Under the pieces are notes generated by a model that saw only the letters and a program-made list of their open reading frames with translations, did no database searches and was not told where the DNA came from. This document shows, in pieces, positions 47,577 to 59,178 of a DNA stretch of 64,000 nucleotides. Positions within the stretch are counted from its first letter, which is position 1. Each line of letters starts with the position of its first letter. This DNA is from Kalmanozyma brasiliensis GHG001 (Eukaryota > Basidiomycota > Ustilaginomycetes > Ustilaginales): NCBI RefSeq assembly GCF_000497045.1, contig NW_015961990.1, positions 124,001-188,000 on the forward strand, read 5' to 3'. Both the position numbers and the translations under genes were made by a program.

Positions 47577-49417
47577 ATGTCGTCCAACCGGAAGTCATTC
47601 GACAACGACGGCATCGCCACCGTCTCCAAGTCGTACCCCGTCGAGGCGGCTTCGGAAGGTGACGCATCTAAGACGGCTTCGATCCACGATGGCGAGGGGG
47701 CTAAATCGCACCGCAGCCGGAAGACATCTCCGTTTGAGGTGCCAGTAGGCCAAGCAGGCGTCGGCGCTGTCTCGCGGAAACTTAGCAGCCGCCACATCCA
47801 GATGATTGGTATCGGCGGTGGTATCGGTACCGGTCTTTTCGTCGGCTCTGGTATCGCGCTCGCCAACGCAGGTCCGGTCGGTGTCCTGCTTGCCTACATC
47901 ATCACTGGTGCCATGATTTTCGGCGTTATGGAAGGCCTCGCGGAGATGTCTTCGTACCTGCCCGTCAGTGGGTCCTTCATGCACTTCGCCGGCCGCTTCG
48001 TTGATCCCTCCCTGGGTATGGCCATGGGCTGGAACTATTGGTGGTGCTACGCTATCGGTTGGGCCTCAGAGCTTTCTGCCGCGTCCGCCGTCATTGGCTA
48101 CTGGAACCAGGACATCAACATCGCCGCTTGGATCTCGATCATGATGGTCGTCGGCGCTCTGCTCAACTTTGCCGGCGTCAACATCTACGGCGAGTCCGAG
48201 GTCATCACCTCGACCATCAAGCTGCTCGCCTTCATTATGCTTATCATCTTCGGTCTCGTCATCGACCTCGGCGGCGGACCCAAACATGATCGACTCGGCT
48301 TCCGCTACTGGAAGAACCCCGGCACTTTCAACCAGTACAACGACATCAGCGGCGCCGAAGGACGCTTCCTTGGATTCTTCAGTGCATTCCTCCAATCTGC
48401 TTTTACTTATATAGTCAGTCCAGCTTCCCCATTCCCTGATCGTGGTGATACTCCTCTCGAGGAGAGGAATGGTCATAGTCGTTGATAAGGATGAGTACGG
48501 AGTACTGATCAGTAAGAGTTTTGTTTTTTTGACGCGTACAGGGTACGGAAACCGTGGTTCTGGCTGCAGGCGAAGCGAAAAACCCTTCTACGCAAATTCC
48601 AAAAGCCGCGAAGAGGGTGCTGTACCGCATTCTCTTCTTCTACATTCTGGGTATCGCGATCATGGGTCTGATCGTGCCCTACAACGACCCTGGACTCAAG
48701 AGCGACGGCTCGTACACGGGCGCTTCGCCCTGGATCGTTGCCATGAACAATGCCGGAGTCCTCGTCTTGCCGCACATCTTCAATGCTGTAGTCTTGGTCT
48801 CAGCATTCTCTGCCGGCTCCTCGTACGTCTATGTAGCGAGTCGAACTCTGTACGCTATGGCCCTGGACCACCAGGCGCCTGGCTTCTTCCGCCGCGTTGA
48901 CAAGCGAGGCATCCCTTACATCGCTGTCTTGTTCTCGTGGCTGGTGGGCGCCTTGTCGTACCTCGGTATCTCGAAAGGCGGTGGCACCGTCTTCTCGTGG
49001 CTCTCGGCGCTCTCGGCCGTCGCAGGTCTCTTCGCTTGGGGTACCTGCTGCTACGCTTACCTCCGTTTCAGGAAGGCATACTCGCTTCAGGGCTACGATC
49101 GCGCAGCGCTTCCTTACCGCGCAAGGCTGCAGCCCTACGCGAGCTGGTTCAGCATCATCATGTGCGCCATCGTCATCTTCTTCAGCGGCTGGTCGGTCTT
49201 CTTGAAGGGCAACTTTACCGCGAGTGGGTTCCTGACGAGCTACCTGGGCGTGCCCGTGTTCTTCGTTCCCTGGATCGGCTGGAAGCTGTGGCACAAGACC
49301 AAGGTGGTCAAGCTCACCGAGATTGATCTCGACTCGGGCAGGTTGAGGCCACAGGACGAGGTCAAGGAGGAAGTGCCAACAACCGCCTGGGGCAAGTTCT
49401 GGGCTTGGGTCTTCTAA
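47577..49417 (+). CDS. Gap1-type (YAT family) amino-acid permease, two exons
   Basis: Exon 1 is 47577-48413 and exon 2 is 48542-49417, giving 570 residues. The 128-nt intron has a GTCAGT donor and a T-run before GTACAG, is phase 0, and falls between AFTYI and GTETVVLAAGEAKNP. That joins transmembrane segment 6 to its conserved continuation. A cytosolic N-terminus (about 1-75) precedes the hallmark KLSSRHIQMIGIGGGIGTGL, the first substrate-binding helix of amino-acid/polyamine/organocation carriers, and about 12 membrane helices follow (SYLPVSGSFMHFAGRF and GWNYWWCYAIGWASE early, FAWGTCCYAYLRFRKA late). It is a plasma-membrane proton-coupled amino-acid importer by family; the substrate cannot be read from sequence. 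Confidence 0.93.
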
Positions 49418-49900
49418 GCGACTCAGCCAAACCACTGCCACACACTCAACGAACCGTGTGATGCTTTTTCTAAGATCACATTTCGCAAAAGGAACACACA
49501 CGCAGCACCTCTTGCTGCGCTTCCACCCCCATTGTCACCGTCACACAGTCATGGTTCAACACTCTCCCGGGTCACCCGCTTCCCTGGCTCTGATCCATCG
49601 TCATGCATCATTCAGATACCTCGCCTGGTCCAACCCAGCGCTCCTTACCTTCCTGATGCTCCTCTTGTAATATTAGCATTCCCGACGAAAAGAGCATTCG
49701 AACCGCATCACAGTGTGACTGCAGCCTGAGTGTGGGACGGTGGGGATTGATTCCGCCTCGGTGGGGCTGCGAAAGGTGAAGAAAAAGTGCGCTGCGCAGC
49801 TTGACCTACATTTGAAGAGACTCGCTAGCTCCTGATCGTTTCCCTTGACCAAGACCACCAACAACGCTTGATCGGTGATCACCCCTCATCCTCGAGCAAG
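49418..49900. other. Intergenic permease to NTPase gene
   Basis: A 483-bp spacer. It holds the permease 3' end and the upstream region of the interrupted NTPase gene. No repeats, tRNA or ORF with recognisable content is seen. Confidence 0.4.
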
Positions 49901-52900
49901 ATGCTCACAAGAAATCAGCTTCTCGTTCAGAGCGCTCAGGCGGCTGAGCGTGTGCAAGCAGCTTTCGCCAACAACGTCGAGTGGGACCACCTCCTCATCA
50001 GCTTCAAAATACTTCTCAAAGTCATCGACGATGACTCCGACTGGATGGTTGGGGATTTCAGGCGAAGGCTTTCTGCCTTCGTCTTTAATGTCGCAGCGCA
50101 TCGCGAGGCGTTCTACAGCATCTTCGACAACCTGGATCCAGATGTTCCGGTCACAGCTTACGAGTACGAGGGCGAGTTCCTCACAAAGTTCAAAAGCGAG
50201 GCTCAACGCGGACAATCGGACGTGCCAACAGCAACACGCTTCTGCCGTTTCCTCCTCAGTCTCGAAACTCCGCGAGACTCATCACAGATCAACCTCGACG
50301 CCGATGGCCACGTCCCAGATATCACTGTCAACATGGCAGAGGAGTGGAACCGAGAGTTTCGAGGTGATGCTGTGGCACGCTTCCTCCGCTTCACCATTAA
50401 TGATCTAGCCTGCCGCCCTTTCTGCCAACGCCGTTACTTTGACGGATCAGCCATTATTCAGGCGAGTGGCACCGGTAAGACACGCTTGGCTTTGGAGCTT
50501 GGCAAGTATGCTCCGCTACTGTACATGTGTCTCCGTCTACCAGAAGATGCCTCCCTTCAGAGTTTCCCTCCGGCCGACAGCGCGCCAATCGAATACTTTG
50601 ACAGCCTGCGAATAGCGCGCGATACGGAGGGCGTAGACATCAAAGGCCTACACAGTCTTCAGGTTGCGGCTTTTGTGGGCGCCTGATTGAAAGAGACAGC
50701 GGAAGAGCTTTCCACCTTGCAATCGGCGCAAGACAAGCATCGCTATCTAACGAGTTTGACCAATTTTGGCAACACGGCCTCCGGAGCAGCGTCTGCCGGC
50801 GACGCAGATACGGTCACACTACGAGCAAGGTTCTTCGACAAGGTTTGCAAGACCGCCGCCTCCATGATCCAGTCTGCTCCTGAAGACAACTCGGCGTTTC
50901 AAGAGCGCATGTTTGCACACTGTCTGAATTCGGCTATCAACGCTCTCGCCGCCGAGCTCGAAGGCGTCAGAGATTTTCTCTGGCAGACGAAGACCAATGA
51001 GGTCGTTCTCCTCAATCAAGTAGGCAGCACAGAGAGTCGGGGAAAGAAAGCTCACAACGTCGCTCAAACGCCGATTTACATTGCTGTCGACGAATGCGTC
51101 TCCCTACTCCAGGGCAGATTCGCACATTGGAGAGAGACGAAAGCTCAAGATCAGCTCAGTGGCCTACGCCGTACTTGGAACTACATAGAGCAGAAAGGAG
51201 GCAATCCCATCTTCTACCTATTGCTCATCGATACCAGCAGCGCGGCGACAGAACTGTTTAAACCTCAGCGGTCGTGGTCGGGCAATTGGGCTAGTCTTTT
51301 GTTCGCCGGAGATCCAAACTCGGTCTTCTCTGGCCTGACCCACGACGTCAATTATCAAGTGGCGCCCCCAGTGTTCTCAGCAGAACAGGCCTTCACGCTG
51401 GAACACGTGAAGACGTACGGACGTCCTCTTTGGAAGGCGATCAGCAGCGGTGCGTTTTGGAAGACAATGGCAGCCAAGATCCTTAGCTGCAACGGGTCGT
51501 ACGATGAGGCAACATCCGTCTTCAACAACCTTGACACATCGTCGGCGCTCCACTACAACATTGTTGCTCCTCGACTCGCACTGCAATTTGTAACGACCGA
51601 AGGACGAGATTATCGTGGTCAAGATGATCTGGCCAAAGCTTCGGTCCATCGGCACATGCGCATGTTGCAAGGAGTCCGGGAGGGATATCGACTGGACATT
51701 GGCTCGCCATCGGAGCCGCCGCTGGCCATCGGTGCTGCCCTCATAATGTTGGACCGGGAGCGCCATCCGGATCGCAGATTGCATCAGGAACGCGCGAGGA
51801 GACGATACTCCGACGTGCTTGGCAAGTTCAGAACATTCTGTCACCAGCTATTGAAGACAGCTGTGCTTCGGGGTAGTTTTGGGGAGCTGACTGCTCGTAT
51901 CATCTCGATTGCGGCCTGGGACGCAGCACATATCGAGGCCGATACTAGGACCGACCAAGATGTGGATCTCACACCCACTGCGTGCGATGAACAGGCAGCG
52001 TCGTCCCCTGCAACGCACTTGCTCCCCAGCATCGCTCGCCCCATCCCACTCCTCGATCTCATCCGACAAATTGTCTCGCTTGACCAACCGTCCTTCGAGC
52101 GGGTCGAAGCACGGGTGGCATGGGTGCGCAACGAGGCAGCAAAGGTGCTCGACGCTAACGATGAAGCCCCCAACGTCGAAGCGTGGGTCAGCTTCACGCA
52201 CTTCGACACGCTGCCTCAAAAAGTGGACGAGATCTCGGGCGACTTTCTGTGGTATTGCTGGAAGCGAGGTCTCGCTATCCAAACGGAGCCCTCACAGGAT
52301 GGGATTGATGGAATCATCCCTGTCTTTCTCGGCGACCTCAAGCGGCCGTTTGACACACTGCCTGCACGCAGCGGATCCGTCGAAGGTCGCGCTGCGCGCT
52401 TCATGACGTACATCGCGTTCGAGGCAAAGAACCAAGAGGAGTCGACATGGGGGCGCGAGGCTGCAGAGGCACTGCGTGGGCCAAACATCTGCGGAGTCTC
52501 GCTTACCAGCTCAAGCCTGCTTTCATTCTACATGGACCTGGGTGCCACAGGCAAGAAGGACGACTCGGGCGCAGATGAACGCTCCGCAGACCTCTGTCCA
52601 CCTTTGCCCGTTGACGGACCCAAGAGGCCGATGGACGAGGCTACGACCGAGCAGAGAAAGAGACAGAAGACGAGCGAGAGCAGTGCAGGAATCACACATA
52701 GCAACGATTCCGCTGCTCCGCCTGGCGTGGACCCCGATTTCCTCTCCATCGTGCTTCGCGGCATCGCGTCGCAACACGTCTATCCGTGCCTGGACACGCT
52801 GGGCATTCGCAGCAGGATTCGGGAGCTGCTTCCCACCCCTGGTGCCGACAACCAGCCCACAGAGCCCGACACCCCTGAAGGAGACGACGATGTGGACAAT

Positions 52901-52963
52901 GATGCGGACAATCGCGTCCTAGGTCCTCTCGACGTGCACGCGCCCAACGCAACGTTCCTGTAG
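49901..52963 (+). pseudogene. Large P-loop NTPase, possible Crinkler/RHS-type NTPase-nuclease, broken by an in-frame TGA
   Basis: From ATG 49901 the frame runs 261 codons to a TGA at 50684-50686, then stays open in the same frame for 758 codons to 52963. A Walker A (ASGTGKTR, near residue 188) lies before the stop. A Walker B-like strand (IYIAVDE, about 51074-51094) and a sensor-like IFYLLLIDTSS strand lie after it, so the stop splits the ATPase core. Near the C-terminus GIDGIIP (about 52300) followed by FEAKN (52418-52432) resembles the D...ExK core of restriction-endonuclease-like folds. P-loop NTPase plus such a nuclease is known from Crinkler/RHS-type proteins of fungi and oomycetes. The assignment to that class is inference. 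No plausible intron removes the stop without deleting the post-Walker strands. It may be a pseudogene, a readthrough gene or a sequence error. Confidence 0.7.
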
Positions 52964-53172
52964 GAGCTCAGAGCACATGAAGAGGCTCGTAGAGCCACAC
53001 AAACCAATCCCTTTGAAGCGTGACGAGAAAATGCGATGGAGATTGCGTGTTGCAGAGCGGACTGTGATGCTGTGAGTGACAGGAGAGAAATGTGGACGAA
53101 ATGCTGGTGATGCGGAGCTGCAGAGGTATATCGAGACTGTGCGATGAGATGCGGGAAGGAAGATGTCGCCGG

Positions 53173-54750
53173 TCAAAACTCGACATTCCACTGCCACCTG
53201 TCCTCCTGAAACCCTTCTGCGGTATCAGAGAGCAGAATCCCCCTTCGCTTCTGCACGTACACCGTGAGATCGGTCACCTTCTGCCTGAGCTCCGGGATCG
53301 TCTTTGGCTCGATCGGCTTCTCGAGCTGCTCCGAGAGGTCTTCGACCGCCTTTTCGAGGTCGCGCTGGTTGTCCTCGAAGAGCTCGGTCATGTTGTCGCG
53401 TGCCAGATAGTACGCCATGCAGTAGGTCCACTTGAGCGTCATCCTGCACTCGGTCAAGGTGTCCACCGCCTTCTTGAGGAACTGCACCTCAATCCACGTC
53501 AGCTCGGTCGACAGCTGCATCTCCTCCATCTTCTTCTCGGTGCGTCCATACAGGTCGCGGTCCAGCTTGGCAGACTGCTCGTGGTTGGCGAAACGATTGA
53601 AGTAGTGCAAGTAGCGTTCAAGCGATGCCCGCGACTTGGCCTGCGAATCGCGCGCCTCCGACCCGCTCTTCTCGTCGAATCGATTGCAATTGTACCACGA
53701 GTTGCCATGCTCCGTCCAGGGACCCGCGCAGATCCAGCACCACTCGTACTTGCACTTGCGACATGTCATGTGGTTGCAGCCTCCGTTCTTCTCGATGGTC
53801 GAGGTGCACTTGGGGCACTCTTTGGTGTTGGCCGAGATCCAATTGGCCGTCTCGCTGTCGTCGGCGCACTTCTTGACCCACAGCTTGGCGATGGGGCAGA
53901 TGGCAGGAGCGTGGGCTGCATTGCCGCAGCCAAAGCAGAAGAGGTGGCCGCAGTCGCACGCCACCGATGGCACGATCTTGTTGAGCATCTTGTTCGAGAC
54001 GTGGCACTCGACGGCGAGCTCGCAGTTGGGCGCAGGGCACCACCGCAGGATGTTGCTGTCGTCGACGTAGGTGCGATTGAGCAGGATCTTGTAGCGCTCG
54101 AAGACGTTGGGCGCGACGACTAGACCGACGGTGCGCTCGTCCACGACGAGGTTGCACTTTTCGCGCATGCATTGGACCCGCCTCGATTCGCCTTCCGATG
54201 TGATCTTCTGCTCGAGGTATTGCTGGTAGCAATCGCGACAGTAGCGGTGGCCACAGCCAAGCGCCAGCGTCTCCATCTTCCCGCCAGGTACGTCGTCCGA
54301 GCTGGTATAGCAGACCTCGCAAGTGAAGTCGCCTAGCTTTCGCAATTTGGGATGGGAGGAGTCTTCGACTACGCCTGCTTCAAGGTTGACCTTTTCGCCG
54401 GACTCCATGTAGCGCTCGATGAGGCGTTCCTTGTTCCAGCCAAAATGGCGAAGGAGAATGGCGGCATCGGTCTCCTTAATGACGAACATGCTTGCGATCT
54501 GGTCCACCTCTTTCTGTTGCGCTTCCTCGATCGAAGCAACGGAATGTGACTTGTACTCGATTTGGAAGCTCTTCATACGTTCTGATGCTGGGTCAGGGGC
54601 CGCAAACGCGTCATCTGCTACGCCAAAGCCGAGCTCTTCGTCCTCCTCATCTTGCGAGTCGGCCGCGTCGTCGTAGCCGTAGGTGGAGTCCTCGTCCATG
54701 GTGTCCTCGACATCATCGTCGATGAGGTACTCGTCGCTGAGATCTGACAT
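53173..54750 (-). CDS. HEL1: Ariadne-type RBR E3 ubiquitin ligase
   Basis: The product has 525 residues. An acidic N-terminus (about 1-50) and a UBA-like region (about 70-120, FGWNKERLIERYMES) precede the RBR module. RING1 is at about 145-195 (CEVCYTSSDD, CGHRYCRDC), the IBR at about 215-280 (WCPAPNCELAVEC, CDCGHLFCFGC) and RING2/Rcat at about 310-340. The catalytic Cys is C325 in GGCNHMTC, with CWIC following. The Ariadne helical domain with DRDLYGRTEKKMEEMQ and RDLEKAVEDLSEQLEKP completes the protein (about 365-500). This is the ARIH1 architecture; the yeast relative is Hel1. These ligases form a Cys-ubiquitin thioester and often act with neddylated cullins. All zinc ligands and the catalytic Cys are present. 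Confidence 0.95.
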   Translation of the reverse strand: MSDLSDEYLIDDDVEDTMDEDSTYGYDDAADSQDEEDEELGFGVADDAFAAPDPASERMKSFQIEYKSHSVASIEEAQQKEVDQIASMFVIKETDAAILLRHFGWNKERLIERYMESGEKVNLEAGVVEDSSHPKLRKLGDFTCEVCYTSSDDVPGGKMETLALGCGHRYCRDCYQQYLEQKITSEGESRRVQCMREKCNLVVDERTVGLVVAPNVFERYKILLNRTYVDDSNILRWCPAPNCELAVECHVSNKMLNKIVPSVACDCGHLFCFGCGNAAHAPAICPIAKLWVKKCADDSETANWISANTKECPKCTSTIEKNGGCNHMTCRKCKYEWCWICAGPWTEHGNSWYNCNRFDEKSGSEARDSQAKSRASLERYLHYFNRFANHEQSAKLDRDLYGRTEKKMEEMQLSTELTWIEVQFLKKAVDTLTECRMTLKWTYCMAYYLARDNMTELFEDNQRDLEKAVEDLSEQLEKPIEPKTIPELRQKVTDLTVYVQKRRGILLSDTAEGFQEDRWQWNVEF

Positions 54751-55610
54751 TGTGTCGAGCGGGCTTGTATGTGGTGAGGTGTGAGGAGGAGCTATTGGAC
54801 CGGGTGTGATTTTGGTGGGCCGGCAGAGGTCCCACTCAGCTGAGGAGATCGCGGGCTGATGCTAGTGTGGGTGCTCGCTGGCGGTGACGAGGGGCTGAAG
54901 ATGCAGGAGCAATATGAGGTGGCGGCGCAAGATGCCAAGGGTCAATGCAATGCTGGGGTATGCTATGCCCAACGCTTCACGAGTCGAAAAGGCTGGGTCG
55001 CGATTGAGTCCGAGACTGGCGGCCCGGGAAGGTAACGGTGGGAATGGAAGATGCAAGTCGATCGAAGAATGCGCAGCAGGGTCCCGAATGTGATTGTGTC
55101 GAAGGTCCAATCATGAAATGTGATGTGATAGGAGAGGGAGTGATTGGAGCTAGCTTCAGGCACGGTTCAGCCGAGCCGATGTGGCTGGCTGTAGCCGCTC
55201 GCAAGTGTGACTCTGTTGTGCGTGACTGAGCGCTGAGCTGACCTGAAATTTCGGAGCGGCGAAATGACGACCCTGACGCGCAGCAAGCAGCGCCCTTTCA
55301 TGCACGCATGGCGTAGTATTTCGCGCCCGCCGCCTGCACGCCGGTATGTGGATCCCGCCCAAGTTGCCATAAATGAACCTCATCAACGAGCCTTTCACCC
55401 TCTGTCTCTGTCTCAGTCTCAGCCTCGACATCGAGTCGAATACACGCGCAAGCAACACTTCAAGAGGAGATGGTACAGCGAAGCATGAATTAGATTGTCT
55501 CTAAAGCATGATGTTTTGGGTCATCAAACAGGGTGCACGATGAAACCAGCGCATCGGCGCAGAGGTCAAGGCGCCTACACCGCTGCAGAAGAGAAGCAGC
55601 AGGACACTGC
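54751..55610. other. Intergenic HEL1 promoter to uL16 3' end
   Basis: An 860-bp gap between two minus-strand genes. An AAATTT box with adjacent GAGCTGACC lies at 55234-55252. Otherwise I see only short unrecognised frames. Confidence 0.4.
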
Positions 55611-56862
55611 TTACTTCTGGGCAGCAACACGGGCCTGGAGACGCAGGTTCTTCTCGAGAGGACCGTGGTTGTTGATGTACTGGAGGTAGCAGCCGTCCCT
55701 GAGGATACGGTTCGACTGCTTGGCCTCGGCGTACTGCTCGCGGTTCATGTTGGTGAAACCCCACTTCTTCGAGATGATGATCTTCTGGCGACCAGCGAAC
55801 TTGTAGCGAGATCGGCGGAGAGCCTCGAGGACAACAGCCTTGTTGCTGTCACGAGTGCGCACCGAGAGCAGGATCTGGCCAATGTCGACACGGGCAACGG
55901 TGTCGTAGGGCTTGCCGTAAGCACCACGCATACCGGTCTGGAGCCTATCGGCACCAGCGCACGAAAGCATCTTGTTGATGCGGATAACGTGGTGGGGGTG
56001 GACACGGACACGCAGGTGGAACGAGTCCTTGCCTGAGGTCTTGGTGATGTACTTGTTGGCACAGATACGGGCAGCCTCTAGAGCCTCCGAGGTAATCTGC
56101 TGGTGCTCGTCGCACACAAGGTGGGCGCAGAAGGGGAAGTCATCGACGGAAGCCTTCTTGCGGCCAAGATCGTAGATGCGGATCTGTGCGAATGGAACGG
56201 TGAAGGAGGGTGAGAGTTGCAGAACGTCAGTCAATGTTGTCGAGGGAGCGATGATTGGATGCGACGTTATGTCGAACACCCGGTCCAGCGGTAGACGATC
56301 GATCGTGCCAGTTTTGCGATGTGCATGAACCTCTCCCAAACTCTTCCATTCCTTTTTGCCTGCGCCATTGCCATTCAAACACACCCTCGTGGAGCGTCAA
56401 ACTTTGTGGGACCTTCGATACCCGTCGTCCCCCTAACATTGTCCGTGATGCTGAAAGGGCGATGACGTTCCGCCAAGTCTGGCCAACAATATCGGTACCA
56501 TTGCGCGGCAACGTCTGCGCTGAGTCAAGCTGCCATCGATAGGTCTTAGTTCCCCAACACAAGCCATCGAAGCTCTTGCGTGTCTCATTGCTCCAGTGTC
56601 GGTGTGCTCGACTTCCTCCGTAACCTTGAGCAACAATCTTCGGCCATGCCTTCGACTTGCCCATGCTGCAATGCCGTTCGTTGTCTTTTGAAGCTGATCT
56701 CTCTTTTCCTTCATATGCAATGCTGACTGACTGACACGATCGAGTTGTCTAAGCTGAAGTAGGAGAACGTACCTTGGGGTCGGGCACACCACGGTTGTAC
56801 CTCGACTTGGGGAACGGCTTGTTCTTGCAGTAGCGGTAGCAGCGAGCAGGTCGTCGTCCCAT
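55611..56862 (-). CDS. RPL10: 60S ribosomal protein uL16 (Rpl10), two coding exons
   Basis: Exon 1 is 56773-56862 (30 codons) and exon 2 is 55611-56183, giving 220 residues. The intron (56184-56772, 589 nt) has a GTACGT donor and an ACAG acceptor and is phase 0. The joined product reads [26 protein letters not shown] then [17 protein letters not shown], with [31 protein letters not shown] and ISKKWGFT following. This is almost unmistakable uL16/Rpl10, which completes 60S maturation at the P-site region after Nmd3 release. A further intron in the 5' leader is likely (donor GTAAGT at 57072, acceptor AACAG at 56871). Ribosomal protein genes often carry such leader introns in fungi. Confidence 0.97.
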
Positions 56863-58227
56863 CTTGAATACTGTTTGGTGTTGGGCGAAGGTGTTGGATG
56901 AAGTCGGTAGAGAATGTAGAGATAGAGGAGTCGGAAGGATGCAGGAGTCAGTCGCTGATTCGAGCCAGTGACTGTAGAGATGCGCCTTGTGTGCCCTGAA
57001 TTCGGACTTCTTTATGTATGTCGAGGGTCTGTCGAGGATGCTGAGTCGGCGTGATGGGCGGCGATAACTTACCTTTCTTGAAGGGGTGATGAATTGGTGG
57101 AGGAAGAGAGGGTAAGGATGCCGAAGCGATTCAGCAGTGGCTAGCAGCGGATCGCGCTCAGCTGCTGCCGCCTGAGCCTCCAACTCAGCCTCGCGAGCAA
57201 GGCCAGATACAGGCGCTGCTGCCTCAATTTTTGAAAGAGGCTGCTCCTCTGTCTCTGTTTGCTCAAGACTGCGCCTGGCTGCCCGCGGCGATGCGCAGCA
57301 GGCTGTGACTCCATCGAGAGTCGCTGCCTGCTGGCCAGTCTCCTTAACCCCGAGTCTGGCCAGTCGGCAATGTATCGCACTCACGCACGCCATTGCGGCC
57401 TGCTGACTGCTATTTTGACCCATTTGCGTTTGAGCTCAAACGCGTGACCTCGGCCGAGCTTATTCAAACTAGGTAAATACATCAGCGTGCCATTGCTCCA
57501 GAATTTCAAAATTGTATTTGTCCCCAGGTCAAGGCGGCAGCGGGCCTGCAGCCCCAGCCCTTAGCTCAGGCAACTGAAGGTCAGCACAAGGCAGCCCTTC
57601 CAACGACGCCAGACTCGAGCGAGGCAGTCAGAGAGCCGGCTGTAGGCAGGCTTTCGTTGTGGCCAGTAAAGCGAGAGACTTGACTGCCGTGGACAAGCGC
57701 AACGAACTGGCGCTTGGCAGCGAGTCTGCGATTCGAGATTGAGTTCAACGTCGTTGGTCGCAATCGCTTCTTCCACCTCACCATCAAGGCCACCCCCCAT
57801 ACATACGTCAAGGTTAGTACTTGCCCGTCGGAACCAGACACACGCTCGCCGCATAGAGCATCAGGATCATCAGCAGTGGCCATGCAGCAAGGAGGCGTGC
57901 CTTGTCGACACACGAGGAACAGCCTGGGTCAATTGTTTGCAACAAGTTGGAGGAAAGATCGGCGTGATCGCTCTGATGGATCTTTTGCGGCCAGCGTGAA
58001 GGCTGGTTCATGTGAAGTACCGGAGTCGGTCGAGCAGTCATACTGACAGTCTTTCCGTTTTCCACCTACCTACAACTCACACCTCCAACCACCAACGCAT
58101 TCTCTCGACTCTTCTCGACAATCTTCTACACATTACATTTCGGCCCTCGCCCATCACTACTGCATCGGCTCTCTCTTCCGCACACCACTACCGTCCTCTC
58201 TTTGCATCCCCTTTCAACCCTCAAAAG
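56863..58227. promoter_or_regulatory. Head-to-head uL16/uL15 promoter region with a leader intron
   Basis: A 1.36-kb divergent region between two ribosomal protein genes, which favours shared control. On the uL16 side a candidate 202-nt leader intron spans 56871-57072. The frame upstream of the uL16 ATG stays open to 57423 but is Ala/Gln-rich without homology. The uL15 side has a C/T-rich leader (58040-58225). No other gene is supported. Confidence 0.5.
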
Positions 58228-58884
58228 ATGCCTACCCACCTTTCCAAGACCCGAAAGCACCGTGGACACGTTTCCGCCGGTAACGGTCGTGTCGGCAAGC
58301 ACCGCAAGCACCCAGGTGGTCGTGGTCTCGCCGGTGGTCAGCACCACCACCGCACCAACATGGACAAGTACCACCCTGGTTAGTATCCACATCAGCAGCA
58401 TCAGCATCAGTTTGGAGTCGTCATCTACCAGCAGCCACAGCATTCAAGCATCGAGAAGATCAGAGCACGCGATGGAGGAAGGACGACAGCAAAGGCATGG
58501 ATCGGGACGGGAGACGGGGAAGGCGATTTATATCGACGAGGTTGGCTGTGCTGTCCGGTCAGCTTGCACAGCTTGGATATCTAAATTCGGTGTCGGAGGA
58601 ACATGCACGGAGAGCTGCCGATCCCGCAAAGGCTAGGATCGCCCATAGGTGGGATGAATCATAGTCGCGAACGGCGTCATGAGGGAGGTATGTGCTGAAA
58701 TCATGGAACGGTGTTTGCGCGTTGGACAGCTGGCTCATGTTCGGAACATAGGATTGCGGTTGCTTCTGGCATCGACTCTGGGCGTGTCTGGCAGATGACG
58801 ACTCGAAACACAAACAACACCTCGACATCTCGCGAACATCCCCACTGACATTGATCCCATCTTCTCTTCCCCTCGACGCCAATA

Positions 58885-58915
<31 letters not shown>

Positions 58916-59178
58916 TCCACCTGACTCGCAACTCGTCGTACCGCCCTGTTGTCAACCTGGACAAGCTGTGGACGCTGGTCCCTGCTGAGCAGCGCAAGGG
59001 TCTTACCTCGTCCTCGACCGAGGTGCCCGTCATTGACACGCTCGCTGCTGGCTACGGCAAGGTTCTCGGCAAGGGCCGTCTCCCCGCTCTCCCCTGCATC
59101 GTCAAGGCCCGCTGGGTGTCGTCGCTCGCCGAGAAGAAGATCAAGGAGGCCGGCGGCGTTGTCAAGCTCGTCGCTTGA
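58228..59178 (+). CDS. RPL28: 60S ribosomal protein uL15 (Rpl28/L27a), two exons
   Basis: Exon 1 is 58228-58378 and exon 2 is 58886-59178, giving 147 residues. The 507-nt intron (58379-58885, GTTAGT donor, AATAG acceptor) splits a Gly codon after the first base. The product has the family start [17 protein letters not shown], the basic [14 protein letters not shown] segment, [19 protein letters not shown] across the junction, and [18 protein letters not shown] near the end. Length fits the usual 148-149 residues. uL15 is an internal protein of the 60S subunit near the exit tunnel. Reading through the intron would end the protein immediately (TAG after GGT), so splicing is required. Confidence 0.97.

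Noticed and set aside
50505..50700. An intron that would remove the in-frame TGA of the NTPase gene
   Set aside because: The only usable upstream GT (50505) would delete the conserved-looking strand after Walker A, and nearer donors give impossibly short introns.
56863..57423. In-frame open extension upstream of the uL16 start
   Set aside because: Rpl10 starts universally at [10 protein letters not shown]; the extension is low complexity and contains a likely leader intron.
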